Assembly: GCA_905221605.1 (NCBI GenBank)
Contig: CAJNDS010002712.1
Coordinates: 824,001 to 888,000, forward strand
Reading direction: 5' to 3'
DNA: 64,000 nucleotides
Source of the DNA: Symbiodinium natans
Taxonomy: Eukaryota > Sar > Dinophyceae > Suessiales > Symbiodiniaceae
A program made the translations under genes and the position numbers. The notes below the pieces were generated by a model that was given only the letters and a program-made list of their open reading frames with translations, was not told where the DNA came from and searched no databases. This document shows positions 1 through 12,900 of the stretch, one piece after another (positions within the stretch are counted from its first letter, which is position 1; each line of letters opens with the position of its first letter).

Positions 1-2944
1 ATATGTCATCAAACATCTCGTTGCAATTGTGGGTCCAGTCTGATCTCAGTTTCTGTTTTGCTTTGTGTTTCGTGTGGTCGGGCGCGGGGGCCTTCTCAGC
101 GCTGGGTTCCGATCTCCATTCTCCATTCCCTTGTCGATCCCTTCACCTGTGCTTCGAATCCGTACGTCCTGTGACGAGTTTTCGTTGAAATCAAAGGCTT
201 GCAGGGGAGTTGGGGTACCATGCTGAAAAGGCGGCCATGCATGTGAGACTTGGCCCAAGAGCCGCCAAGTCCAAGGTGCTTTGGCGAACGCCGGCCACTG
301 GTCCCTGGCCTTGTCTTTCTTTCCTGAGCTCAGTGTCTCAGCCGGTTTTCAGCACAGATTTCTTGAATCCGTGGATCCGAGCTCATGCATGGAAGGGCAT
401 TTTCGTGTGTCTAGGCTTCCGCTGTGGCTTTCTAACGAATACTTGTTTGCCTGCAACGCAAGCAGTTCCAGCACGGCCTTTCCTCCTGCGCAGACTTTGT
501 CCCGCCTTTGTTTGTGTTGCAAGGTTTGCGAGGTGGCGCCCTCGACACCGCCTCTATGTTGAACTGTGAAGTGCGGGGTTGAGTTGGTTTGTGAAGGATT
601 GTGAAGGGGTTGTGCATATGGGCCTCGTGGCTGCAAGGCTTTTTTATCGTGTTCGTTGGGTCTAGCCGGTACAAGTAGTGACTAAGTAGTGCTCCCAAGG
701 AACACGATATCTTGAGTCTGGATACATGATGGCGGCAATGAGGCAGGCCTCCAAACCCTCTGAACCCTGACGGGCCCGGAAGAAGAGAGAACGCAAAGCC
801 ACGGCAGCCTTAGCTGGAGCACATGCGCAGACCACCTCAGTTCCTAGGACTGTATTCATTGACTACACTTAAATGCGCAGAAAACTTATGCATCTTTCTG
901 GCGTAATCCGAGCATCTGTTTAATCGCCCCCCCCCCCCCCCCCCTTCCGCCAAAGTGGGAGGCAGGGCGCCGCAATACTAAGACCATGGCAATGTATTGA
1001 TTCTCTAAACACTCAGCAAGCAAAACAAGAAGCCTGCCGACAGATTTTGGTACCTCCCCGAAAACATGTTCTTAAAATGTGGTGGTATTGACCCATGCGG
1101 AAACCCCCGTAATGGAAAGTAGTCTTCCGGCGGGCTTCTCGACGACAAAAAATCCTTAGACAGGTGCTCGGATTATGTGTTTCGTGCATTCTGAGAATCG
1201 TCGAATATCTCTCAAGTGATTCTCCTGTTCTCTCATCATCCCAGATAAGCTGGGTCTCGTTATTAATTGCAGGGACGTAAAGGGGACCTACAGTAGCATA
1301 GAGAACTGAACATGTAGTTTCTATTTTTGCAACTCGTCGAATTCTGAAAAAGCCTCCATTCTAGGCTCTCTGCAGCTTTGCCATCACAGCCTGTGCAGAT
1401 GCGAGCCAGTGGCAAAGCGCGTTGCGTTTGTTTGACGAGATGGTCGTTCCTCGGCTGCGAAGTCTGCCCTACCTAGTCGAGGAAGCAGTGGAAGCCCGAA
1501 AGCGTTCCCACCAGGATGTCGACATGTATCTCACTCAAATAGGTCGCCCGTGATCCAGAACACAGTCGAAGCATGGGCAGCAACCAAGACAGTCCCTCTT
1601 TATTGTAGCTCGGTTAAATACTAGTTCACTTTATGTTCATGGCTTGTGCGTACCTCACTACTACTACGGCCACTATGAGGGTTACCATTATCATGATGGC
1701 CATGTTCAGTACTAGCATAGTTTATCACAACTCTGAGCGTCCTTGTTACAATTCTGAGTTTTGCTCATGGGGGGGCTTCTGTCCAGGCTTTGCGGCTCCA
1801 GGTCGATGCTGTGAGCTGCAATGCTCGCATGGCAGCCGTTTCTGCACAGGGCTGGCGAAGCGCTTTGAGGCCAATTTCGGATCTTGGGGTTTGTAGGGTT
1901 TAGGGATTAGGATGGATTAGAGTTCAGGGTTTAGGGGTTAGGGCTACTTGGATCTAGTTCTTGTTGATGGTTGTGGTCGTGGTACTGGAGAATCAGTGTA
2001 CTGCACCAAGCCAGCCGGCATTCCTTGCTGCAACAGTGATCTCCAGGCTTGCGGAGCATTGGGGTTTAGGGCACTAGCATAGGGAGGCTTCGCGGTATGG
2101 CATGGGCGTGCTGCACGTACTGGCCTATTCACAGATGTTCACACAGGTTTATCTGTGTGTGTGTGTGAAACATCGCTGTCCCATTGTTCACAACACGGAC
2201 AAAGGTGTGCACACCGCTGTTGTGTACCTGCTTTACCATGCGATGGGCATCGCCCCGTCATGTACGCTGCGCATTGGTTCATCATCAGCATCAGTCTACA
2301 AAGTACTTCGCGTGCAGAGAAATGGGATGCAATGGAAGCATCGGGCTCTGAGAATGTTTGCGCGTCCCTTTCCTGCACGAGAGCGCCATGCCCAGAAGCT
2401 TGGCAGGCATGTAAGGCTAGACATCCGTGGCAAGCCCAATGCCAGAACAATAAGTCTGGATAAGAGGCGGGGTGGGGGGGTCATCGTGATTTCTTCGCCG
2501 AATTGCTTCAAAAGTCTCCAGCGCGCGCAGGGAGCTTGCCGGAGCCGCTGCCGGCGGGATGGTGGACATTGTTAGCCACACGGATGAGCGTGAGAAGTGT
2601 GAGGCGGACGTTAGTAACCGTTAGCATCCACAAACCAAGCAGTGTCGCCGAGGACAAGAACCGGTTGACAAGCAGTTGTGAGGCTCAGGCTCAGGCAGCA
2701 TTGCTCGTGGTTGGTTTGTCGCTTGTGGGTGCTTGCGTTGCTTGCATCAGTAATAACGGACCGAGTCCCGAATTCTATTGCGGACACACCCCTGCTCCTT
2801 TAGCACCTTTAGCCTTCCGTGCAATCCGAGTTGCGGATGCCAGGTCTGACAAGCATCTTGGGTCTTAAGTAACCGCCTTAACCTATCCTTAGCCTTACAA
2901 GTCCTCAGGTTAGCCTTACAAGTCCTCAGGTGTCAACTTGCAAC
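1..2944. other. no recognisable gene
   Basis: I see no protein family or RNA gene here. The stretch holds an 18-base C run (927-944), a degenerate telomere-like tract (about 1885-1950) and an exact 21-bp tandem duplication (2890-2910 and 2911-2931). Several short open frames exist on both strands but overlap each other and show no conserved motif. Confidence 0.5.
1885..1950 (+). repeat. degenerate telomere-like TTTAGGG tract
   Basis: The tract contains gtagggtttagggattagg and then gttcagggtttaggggttaggg, which are imperfect copies of TTTAGGG. It is one of many such interstitial clusters in the window. Confidence 0.75.
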
Positions 2945-2949
2945 ATGTT

Positions 2950-3260
2950 TGCCAAGGTTTTGGTTCTGCCATCAGCGCATGTGGCCGAGACCGTCGGTGG
3001 AGGTGCTGAGATTGCTGCACGAGAGTGGGATGTGAAAATACCAAAGGTGACCCCCTGGAAAAGCCCCAATGTGGCGACTATAGGTGTGCACTGAATCTCC
3101 TGCAGCAACTGGAGCGAGCTGGGCTGCCTCCCAATGAGTGGCTGGTCCTCAAAGAGGGAAGAGTTCAGGGTTGGTGTGCTAACCTTAAGTTTTTGCTCAA
3201 CGTGTCTGTTAAATTCCCGAAGCTTCTGCTCCAAGGAGGCAGGCGTGCTTGTTTCTGACA
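2950..3260 (+). pseudogene. PPR-repeat fragment, decayed
   Basis: One frame starting at 2959 reads GSAISACGRDRRW and then meets a TGA at 3007. A second frame at 3000-3032 continues the repeat as EVLRLLHESGM. The first frame resumes with CALNLLQQLERAGLPPNEW near 3090-3145. These match the pentatricopeptide pattern of an isACgkg..W..AL.LL..m helix pair. PPR proteins bind organelle RNA and are abundant in dinoflagellates. Needing two frames plus an internal stop within about 90 bases suggests a pseudogene, though a sequencing error or a tiny intron cannot be excluded. Weak PPR-like traces (NAAIGACEG near 3357; CESLADVLDILEAM near 3596) follow downstream. Confidence 0.5.
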
Positions 3261-5061
3261 GCGAGAGGGCCTGTCAGACTTTGGGTGCTTGACCATCCTT
3301 ATAACCCGAGCTGCTATAAGCCTTTTCGTCGCTCCTAACGGCCTGAGGACAGCCATCAACGCAGCCATCGGTGCCTGTGAGGGAGCGATTGCTCGAAAGA
3401 ATCACGCAGAAAAGGAAGGCAGCTTTGTACTTGCTGAGATTCCTTTGCGGATTGCCGATCTTCGGGGTGGTGCTCCTGGGGCGGGTGGTGGCGGCAGACG
3501 GGGGGGTTGGGGTTTGGGGGGGCGGGGGTGGGAACTTGTTCAGGGACCTCATGGCTTTCTTGACGAACCTAACCTTCGGAGACACAGCATGGAGTTGCGA
3601 AAGTCTTGCCGATGTTCTTGATATCCTCGAAGCAATGCATGGCCATGTGCATGTGAGCACAAACTCCTCGCTCATCAATAGACAGACCAACGGTGCTGGA
3701 CTCATACCTTCGCATATATGCCACACCACCGTATCAAGACACAGGTTGCGCTGGCCAGACTGGCCTAAACGCTTTGAGCCAAGCTACTCGCCGCTTGATG
3801 CCGGAGATGCAGAGCCTTTGAAGAGAATGCCTGGCTTCAGCCAAATACCCCATGAATCATGGTGAGTCCCGGTGTCGCTGGTTCCATTTTTCTGGCTCAG
3901 CCCCCAGATCTGGTGCTGGAAAACTGTTGCCGGAGATTAGGGGGAGCGTCTTGTACCGTAACTCTGTGGCTATGTATTATGTACATGGCAAATGGCGAGG
4001 CTACTGCTGAGATGCGTTGCAAACCTCGCGGCCTCAAGATACATCAGCAGAGCTGGAAATCTGCCCCCCCCCCCCCCCGCCATTCTCATGAACATGTGGT
4101 ATTTCAACCAGAACAATGGCGTTGCTAAAATGTAGGGGATATATGGCGGTTACGCCCTCATGAGCCCTTGCTTTCGTGGACTGCAGGCGCTCTGCGTCGC
4201 TTACTTGGCCAAGCCGAGACAGTGCGCTGCCTTTGCATCCTGATCGCACCCACACACCCCCACGCCCGCACACCCGCACAGCCCCACCCGCCCGCACACT
4301 CGCACACTCGCAATGCCTGCCCACGAAACCGAGAAGCTGATTTGCCCCGTGGTCCGTGGCTACGCGCCTATGGCTTGCAACATGCTCGGATTTACGACTC
4401 TCTCCATGTGCATATACATATGTATACATGTACATGATACAAAGCTTGGTTTTCCAGAGGCCCAGGAGAAGATGACGGTCTGCTTGTCCAAGCAGACCCA
4501 AGGGAAGCGAATCAAGAGCATTGGCCAGCGGAAAGGTTTGGAACCTGTGTTTTCAGGATCTTTTTCTGTTGCCTTGGCCATGGAAACCTGGCCCCCAATC
4601 GAGCGTGCGAGGTACACACTCATGCTGGCCACCTTTGAGAAGGCCCGGCATGCAGTTTCCACAAAATGCGGGCGCCCTAAGCCCTAAACCCCTATTTGGG
4701 GTTTGCAAGGGAGCTCTTGTGTTCTTGCCTTCGGGCCCTCGCAGGCGATAGGGATTGCCTCTTGAAAATGCGCAGTGGCTTTTGTGCAAAAGGGCCTGGT
4801 TTCGAAGGTCTTGCAAAGGGAGTTTGTCCTGAACTTGTTGGGTCTGGCTCAGAAATTTGAACGACTCAGCAGCTACGCTGGTCTCAGCCTTATGCCACCT
4901 GAAGGTTCGGCGTAGGGTGGGGTTCCTTACATGAGAATGCAGACACTCAGCCGCCTAAGTAAGTTAGCTCATCTGTCTCGAATTAGGACAGCTCCTCCGA
5001 TGTCACGGCTGAAGAGGCCGTGGGGCCAATGCTATGGGTTTGGCCAAACGTTCGGGTTTTG

Positions 5062-5095
5062 CGAAACCCTAAACCCTAAACTGCCCTAAACCCTG
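5062..5095 (-). repeat. telomere-like CCCTAAA cluster
   Basis: The tract contains gaaaccctaaaccctaaa followed by ctgccctaaaccctgg, that is three to four near-perfect CCCTAAA units in the C-strand orientation. Confidence 0.8.
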
Positions 5096-6193
5096 GTCCG
5101 GACTTGGTATCGAAAGTGCCTACCAGCCAACCTGGCTCATTGTATTCCTGCAGAAGACCTATACCCTGACTAAGAACAAAGAACATGCCCTGCCAGGACA
5201 GCAAAGGGTCAATATGTGCAAAGACAAGCAGCATCCCTAAGCGAACTGGTACTTGTTGCTGTTGCTGCAATCATATGTTCGCCACAAGTTTGTTCATGCA
5301 TACCATCGCCCTACTCCGTGCCCGCGTGGACAAGCTCATGAACTGACACGTCATCCCTGAGCCTGCCAGGCTTCGGAAGAATGATTGGCTTAGATGGTTT
5401 AAACTTTTCGGAAGACATGGCCAGGCTTTCGCAAGGTGTGAAGCAAAGCGTGGGGGGCAGGGTCAAAAACACTCTTTCTACAAGAATATACAAGGCCCGA
5501 CTTCTTTCCTTCGAGTTTGTGTGTGGGTCCACGTGCAGAGGCCTTCAGGAAATCCGGCGTGCTGCCGCTGGTGGCTCAGCTTCCTAAACAAGGTTGCTAA
5601 AATGAAACTTGGCGTTACTCTGATCTGAAACCGTCAGTCCAGATCCCCAACAATGCCCTTCAGCTTTCATACTGTTGCCATTCGAGTACTTAGCGGAAAA
5701 GAGCATCTCATTCAAGGTGTCCCGAGGCCTTGGCAGCTTGATGAAACCACTTCACCAAAGCCGAAGACGCTTTCGGGCGCGCCGAGCATAGAGACTTCTC
5801 CTCCCAAAGAAATAACGCCTGGAGCCTGGAGGCATGAACTCCTACAGCCAGCCTGCAGGGTTCTTAAAATCCCCAACCCCCACAGTCCATCAGAACTCGG
5901 CACCCCGAACTCGGCACCCCGAACCCCTGTGGCCCAAGAAGCTCTGCAAGACATCCAAGAGCAGGTCCGAGCTGCTCCGGAAGCTCACGGGCCCGGTCTG
6001 GGCAGCAGACGGCAAGGGAGAAGGCATTTTAGTGAGTGTGAGTGTGTGTGTGTGTGTGACATGGTCACTCGAATGCTGGGCTGTGCTCACTGTAGCACAG
6101 ACTACGCAAAGCGTCAGAGTCAAAATGCTTGTTTGTTTGTTTGTTCGTTCTGGTTTCCGTGAGCCAGTGAATGAAGTTTGATATGTTTAGTGG

Positions 6194-6242
6194 ATATATA
6201 TATATATATAATATATATATATATAAATGTGTGTGTGTGTGT
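6194..6242. repeat. (TA)n and (GT)n microsatellite
   Basis: A run of alternating TA (6194 to about 6225) passes directly into a GT run. Simple-sequence DNA with no coding potential. Confidence 0.9.
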
Positions 6243-7252
6243 TTGTTTGAGTGAGGTTTGCAATCTGGCTTCAAATAGATCACGAGTGCCATCCTGGCCA
6301 CATTGGCATCTAGAACCCAGAGTGCCTGGGGGGCTTGGTGCGGTATGATGTGTGTTTTTTTCTCGGGGTGCAAGCGGGTTTGCGGTGGAGGTTTCCTGCA
6401 CCAGGCATGAGAGTGCAAAGTCACAAGGGTTGAGCGTGTTACTTGCGTTTTCGGATCCCCTCCGGACGTGCAGCCGAGTGCCACGTGCAGTCAGATTGGT
6501 TCCTGAGCCACGGCAGTGATGCGTGCTGAAGCATGCGCGACGAACTGTTGCCTGACCTTGTGCAGTCATCGCGCTGCTGCTGCATGGCTCCCTAGATGAC
6601 TGGGCCAAGAACCCGCAGTACATTCTGGAGGCTGGTCCGTAGTGCTTCTGTCACGAAAGCGACATGCTGTAGGTGTTGCGGACAGGGGTCGGCCTTCGCT
6701 TGGCGACTCTGAAGCACCCAGAGGGCCAACCCAACTCTCAGGAAGTCACGGGCCGCGCCGTGCAAATGCGCTTCGGCACTTTCGAGGCGCGATCTGGGAT
6801 TGAAAGGTCGGATGGAGTGGCCAACGTCAGTAACGTCATTGTGTGGCGATGTGGCACCCTCATGGAGAGTGCTAATCTTTCTCCAAGTCGCCCGATTCAG
6901 GATCCGTATCCTCAATATAACATATGCGTGGGCATCTGAGAATTCTTCTGCCTGTGCACTTACTGCAGCTGCACTATAGTCAGAAGAAAAGTAGTTGCCA
7001 GCCCGATTCGCAGGATCGCTGCTGCGGCCATGGTGGTCTTAGCGACCACTTCCACCGCATTGCAGCAGCAATTTCCCAGGAGGTGGATGGGCTGGCGACC
7101 CGGCCTGCAACGGCGTGGGCATACTGAAATTCTACCTGGATCCGAATCACATTCTTGCAGCCACGGGTGCGAAGCAATCAGGCTGTATACAGTGTCAGGA
7201 CTTGAGCGGGCAAAACTTTCCGCAGCAGACAAGATGGTGTTGCAGGTGCATA

Positions 7253-7352
7253 TGGGGGGTTGCGGTATTCGGGGTACCTCATTGGGATCCCTATTATAAG
7301 TTAGAAGGGGTCGGGGGTCTATTTTAGGGGTCCCTTATTATCGTAAACCCCC
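7253..7352. mobile_element. MITE-like inverted-repeat element, copy 1
   Basis: A segment of about 100 bp begins with ggggggttgcggtattcggg and ends with tcccttattatcgtaaaccc plus further C. The ends are imperfect inverted repeats of each other and match the family better preserved at 41734-41838. No coding capacity. Copy 1 is the most diverged of the four. Confidence 0.55.
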
Positions 7353-9959
7353 AAACATGCGAGCTTCAGTTGCTGATCTAAGTTTGGCCGCTCTTGGAGC
7401 GCCGAGTTGCAGATCACCGCCCACCAGGATTTGCGAGTCGAGCGCACCATGTGGATGTTTAATTGTGTTTACTTGTGAATGCTTCAGGTCTTTGCTCTGA
7501 GGCAGGTTGCTGTCTGGCAGCAAAAGTGGCATTGCCGTAAAGACTCCTAAACCATCCGCGATCCCGGGGTGTGAGGGTTGACAAGTGAATACGCAGCGTT
7601 CTAAGCAATGTTCAAGTCATGGCGTGAAAAAACTCAATTCAGCTTGGGTTTCTTCGACATCTTGTGTGAATCAAGCTGGCATTGGCAGCATCAGGCTCTG
7701 ACAGGCCCTCAACCATCCCTTCGGAGACATCCAAGGCCTCTGCTTCAAACTGATTGCGCCTCTATTTTCTCGAGCCCCTAAGCTCGATGATACCTACTCA
7801 CACCGGCCACGACGCCATGGACGCAGGGAGCAGCGGGCCCGGCATACTCAGGTTGCAGGGTTCATGGGTCTTTGCGGGCACCAGATTTGGCGCTGAACAG
7901 TTCGAGATTCAGAAATTCTAGACTCAGATAGATGGACCACAGTTCTGAATGATATTATCTGAAGGCATTCTTTGGGATCTTGACATTGTTGACCTACTGA
8001 GACGTGTGAAATGCCATGAAACCCGCATGTCCTGAGCGCCATCTACATCCTAAGGCGCTGAGACCATGTTGCTGTGACAACATTACAGTTCTCTGCATCT
8101 GAAAATCAGTTTCCACAGTTGACCCTTTATAACACAGAGAAGCACCGCACAGAGCCTCCTAGATTCCCGGAAGCGGTGGGGCCAACAGTCCGTACGTACC
8201 TTTCCTAGGTATCCTCCTGTATAGGACGTGAAGACTTGGCGCATGGCCACCACAGATCATCCTCATGCTCCTGCCCTCCGGCAGTGGGTGCAACAAAGTA
8301 GGAGAACAGCACATTGCACCGAACCAAAGCGTACTGTACTGCCTAGGGACCGCAAAGCAAGGTAGCAAGGTAGCTTCTGAAAAAGGGGCCACCGACTGCC
8401 GCATGACTTGCCGAAGCCCCTCCTATGGCCATCTTGGTTCAGATTTCCCGAAGCATCCCAGAAGGTAGGCCTAGAAGTGCCATGTTGGGTCCTGGCTGCT
8501 AGGCATGTCTGGATTTGGGGACTGAGACTTCCAAGGCTGATGGCAGTTTTATTCCCTCACTCAGGGAAGGGGAGTCCTCATGGTGTTTCTGAATGCCGTG
8601 CTCCGATTGCTTGCCCTTGTTAGGCCTGTAGCGAGAGCGTGTTTGGGTCTGGGTATCTTGTTTTCATTTGGGGCTTTCCTCTGGCAAGAGCTGCTTTTTC
8701 AGCTTATCTGCCAGGGTCCTCAAGCCCAAGTGTCGCACCCTGCAGTCTTCCTGGTGAGAATGCAGGTGAGATGCTGTGAGCCAGTGCCTCCGCAAATTGT
8801 CGAGGTTAGCAGCCAATGGAGCGCAGGAAGTCGAGCTCGGATGCTGGAGCAACGAACATCATCCGAAGACTCCTGGCTTGAACAAGCTCCAGGACGAGTT
8901 CAGTTTGGTCTTTGTCAAAGGAGGATTCCTGATTCGCGAGCTGTTGGCATGCACCTTGCGTAGGGCCAAGCACATGGTCAAGAGTCGTCGTCGGTGTCAA
9001 CAAACCGCCAGCTCTGAATCTTAGAGTACCTGAGACCTCAAAGCCGAATGTAGGGGGCTCCACAACATTGGAGGAGCAAAGTCAGATGGTGCAGCTCCTG
9101 AAAGGTTTAGGGTACTATAAAAAAATCTACCTCACATGTACCTGAACCAAACCTCCTCAAACCTCGGCCTTGTCAGCTCAGTTTGCCTGCACTCCTGGAA
9201 CAGAGACTCCTTGCTGCGGGCCTGGTTTGATCACTTTGACGCTCGTGCTGGGGATGTTGGGGACTGCGTAACCGCGCTTAGGGTGGCTTGCTCGTGTTTG
9301 GTTCAGGTTGGTGGCAGCAGGCGTCACTTGCGTGCGCGTCGAATTGTTATGACAGGTGCAGGCATAGTAGCTGAAGCTGCGTTGCTTTGTTGGTGGGCGC
9401 CACATGCACTGAAGCAAGGATGATGATCGAAATGGCTTCCTGGCAGCTTCTCTGCACATGCTGCACTGTGAGACAGTATGCCTCTAAATCCATCCAACTC
9501 CCGCACGTTGTGGATGGACTCTCTCTCTCTTTCCCCCCCCGCCCTCCCGTGACACGTAACCCGAACCCCGCCCCCAACCACATCACCGGGGGGGCGGGGG
9601 GGGGGGGGAGGGGGGAAGGGGACACACGGACGAAACCATTAGGAAGGCGGGCCGACCGCACCTATAGGTCCATGTCCACATATATATATATATATATGTA
9701 TTGTGTCCATGGGGTCCAGGCAGTCCCCCCTAGAGGGTTCGATTCACGCCTGGGGCCTCGGCGGAAGTAAGTAAAACATCAACAGCTGCACAAATGCCCC
9801 AGGAGCAAGACGAGTTCAATGCGGTGTCTGATCGGATTTCCCATCCGGACCCGCAGCAGAGCTGCAAGAGACAAGCGCGAAGGTTGATGGATGCTGATAG
9901 ATTTGATGATATATTCCTACAGGATGTTGAGATCCAGCCATGCCAAAGCATCGGCTCAG

Positions 9960-12900
9960 GTACCAACTTTGGCAGCAGCTGGACAATGATCGAACGGGCT
10001 ACGTGAGCCTGAGAGAGATCAGCGAGGTGGGCGTCTGACGTCAGTATGGCCTAAGTGGCATGGAAGGCTCGCAGTTCATGTCCTCAGCCCTCTCACCTGC
10101 TAGCCTTTGCAATACAGCATACTGATTTAGGCCGAGGTCTTCGAAAGTTCAGTCGGCTAGGAACCGCACACCCTTGCAGTTGCTCTGTTGATGCAGAGCC
10201 TCCCTACTCTCCGCCTTCGTGAGGATGATGCCCAGCTCTGGTTTGAGTTTCGATCGTTCTGTGGCGCGAACTTCAAGAGTGCGCCGCACGCTGGCAAGCA
10301 GGTCATGCGGGTGTTTCTTGTAGGGCGTGGCACTCCACTAAATTTGGCAGATGTCTTGAGAATGGCCTGTGGGTTTGGCGCAGACCCATGAGTTTGAGAG
10401 GCCTTTGTCGATTTCCAGTTTGTAAGCCGGGGCTCGTTCTCACAGATGCTTCTTCGTGAAGAGATTTTCTGGCAACCTGCCGAAAGTGCGTTCAATCCTG
10501 GCTGTAAGATTCGCCATCCCGACGTGTCCTTGTCATGACTTCCAGTTCGGATGTCCGAGCTGGAGCCGTCTCTGAGTCTCTGTTTGCTTCCACAGTTGAA
10601 TCCTGAACTGAAGAAGTGGTGCTCTTCCCTGGCAAAGGAAGGACATGATGGTCCAAATACTGGGCATCAACAGCGAGGAGGAGCGCAAGGAACAGAAGCA
10701 GACTGCGCGAAGCACTTTGGTCAACAGCGCGGGGTATGGGAGAACGTCTACCATCGCGTGTAGCCACAACGCCCATGGATTTGCAAAGAAGCTAGTTCAT
10801 CCGCGTTGTACTCAATAGCTTACGGACCACTAAAAACCCCTCACACACCCAGAAAACCCACGAGCGTGCCAGCAACTCTGTCTGCCAAGGCAAGCTGTTC
10901 GGACTGAGGAGATGCCAGTTTCGGGTTGGAAGGTTGTGGAGTTCGGATTTCATGGCTCACGAGCGCATGGGAAATTCAAAACAGCTAAAGGCATGAATGA
11001 AATTGAATGAATGAGTTGCTTTTGCCTCATCAGCACGCAGAATGTTGAGGAGCTCTTCGAAAAGCCGCACGTCCAGTACGGGCACCGCGCGGGAAGGCCA
11101 TCTCAGCAGACTCACTCGAAATATACGATGCTGTCCATGTACTGAAAAAATCCTTCGTTCTTACGTGTCGGTGCACATGTCCCAGTTGTGCGTGTGCCTG
11201 TGTCTATGCATTTCAAGCTGTCTATCTTTCTCTCCCTCTGTCGCGCTTGTTGGTGTCCCATTTGTTGTCCATCATGGTCCATTTACATGTCCATCTGCCT
11301 GTCCATTTGGTATGTTTCAGCAGGAATGCAGCTAGGTTGTAGGCATCTCGGGGTTGAGATCTTGCAGCGACTTTCTGGCTGCTTTGTGCGGCGTCTCTGC
11401 ATGGTTCGGCCCATGTACATCATGTACCCAGCAGGCGAAGAGTGCTCATTGACCATCTCCGAGGACGCCTGGATCAGCGGCCTCACTCGATGCGGTCACA
11501 TGGCCTCGATAAAAAAAAGTGTGCGGAGCGTTCACCGAAAAAGCCTTCGAAGGGCTTAGAAGCACATGAATCGCGAACTTCGGGCTAAGTACCGTGACCT
11601 GTGGTTGCCCCAATTTGCCCCACCCCCAAACTCAAACCTTCAAGCCCAAGGCTGGCAGAAGCACCTTCCGGAGCCCATGGGGGGGGGGAGGGGAGTGGAG
11701 AGGGGGGGGTAGAAGCTCACGGGTTCATGGCTTCAGAGGTTTGCTTGGTATTCTTTGCTTTTGTTCTGGTAAAGAGTGGTGAACCCACAGGGCATGCTTC
11801 AGGTATATTGCATGCCGTGTCAGCGCAGGTAGTGCATGCTGTTCCCAGCAGCCCACCTGCACGCTTGAATACTTTTTGGATATTCACGCGCCAACATGAC
11901 AAGACAAGCTCAGCAAAGTGGAGGGCAAGACCCTCGGATTAGAGGATAGCATGCCGACAGTTTCGCAGCATTTCCAGCTGTGTTGCATCCATATGTAAGT
12001 ATGCGCAATGGACATGACATGGGAAAAGATGAGCGCGCTCTGATGTGTGTGTGCCGGGCAGGAGCTTTTCTATGCCCTGAAGGATATGCGCACAGGACAT
12101 CCCGTTGCAACACGAAACTCCCGGGATGCGGCAGTCCGTCCAGGTTTGAGGTTGCTCCGAGGCGTTCAGAGGTTCTACCGGTATCATCTGGCTCTCGCTA
12201 CTCGAGTGCCTCATCTAAATACACCCAAAGCAGATGGGCAAGACATGGCAAGACCTATGTTCTGCTCGCGCACCCAACCTTCGAACCCCTGATGTGGACA
12301 GGGCTCGTGGATGGTGCCTCCCTCCGGTGGGTCGTCCTGGCCTCGGCCGTGTGCAGTGAGGTTCTGCTTCGGGTATATCCCAGAGGCTGTCGTCTGCAAT
12401 CTCTGCAATGCACTGTAACTTAGCAAGAGCACGTCTAAGAGCAGCAGCTTGCCTTACCAGCAATAGCCCTCCGAGGAGCCCGAGGTGCGCAAGTTCAACC
12501 AGAAGACGGAGATGCGTCGGAGGCCAACGCGCATGACACCCTCCCACTATCACTATGCACTATCACTATGCTTCGAGCGCAGTTAGGTGCCCACACCACA
12601 AATTAGCAGATGGCGAATGTTTGTTAATATTAATATTCATAATATACTTTCTACTTTCAATCTAGTCTGTTTGTAGATTGTCATCTCCACTCTCCCATGG
12701 CTCGGGGCTCGTGGGCTCATGTGGCCTCCATGTGCGCGCAAGCTGATGGCTTGATATCCTCCTCTTACGCAGCAGCCTAGAGTGCAGGGTGCTGCAGGTA
12801 GGGGGCGATAGGTGACTGCAACTGCGTGCGAGAGTGCCTGGCGGGATGCACAACCCCTAGAATCTAGAACGATAAGAAATACAGAAAGAGAGGAAAGGTC

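Larger units (their letters stand above)
3700..9959. other. long stretch without a recognisable gene
   Basis: I recognise no protein family here. Contents include a C run near 4066, a degenerate CCCTAAA cluster (5062-5095), a 16-bp tandem copy near 5895-5930, a (GT)n run at 6039-6058, a (TA)n/(GT)n microsatellite (6194-6242), an inverted-repeat element at 7253-7352, G-rich tracts at 9590-9620 and a short (TA)n at 9679-9697. The open frame at 8580-8963 (127 codons) has a hydrophobic N-terminus but overlaps other frames and shows no conserved motif. Confidence 0.45.

Noticed and set aside
9725-9765. tRNA-like B box (gagggttcgattcac)
   Set aside because: The bases around the loop do not pair as a T stem, and no A box lies upstream.
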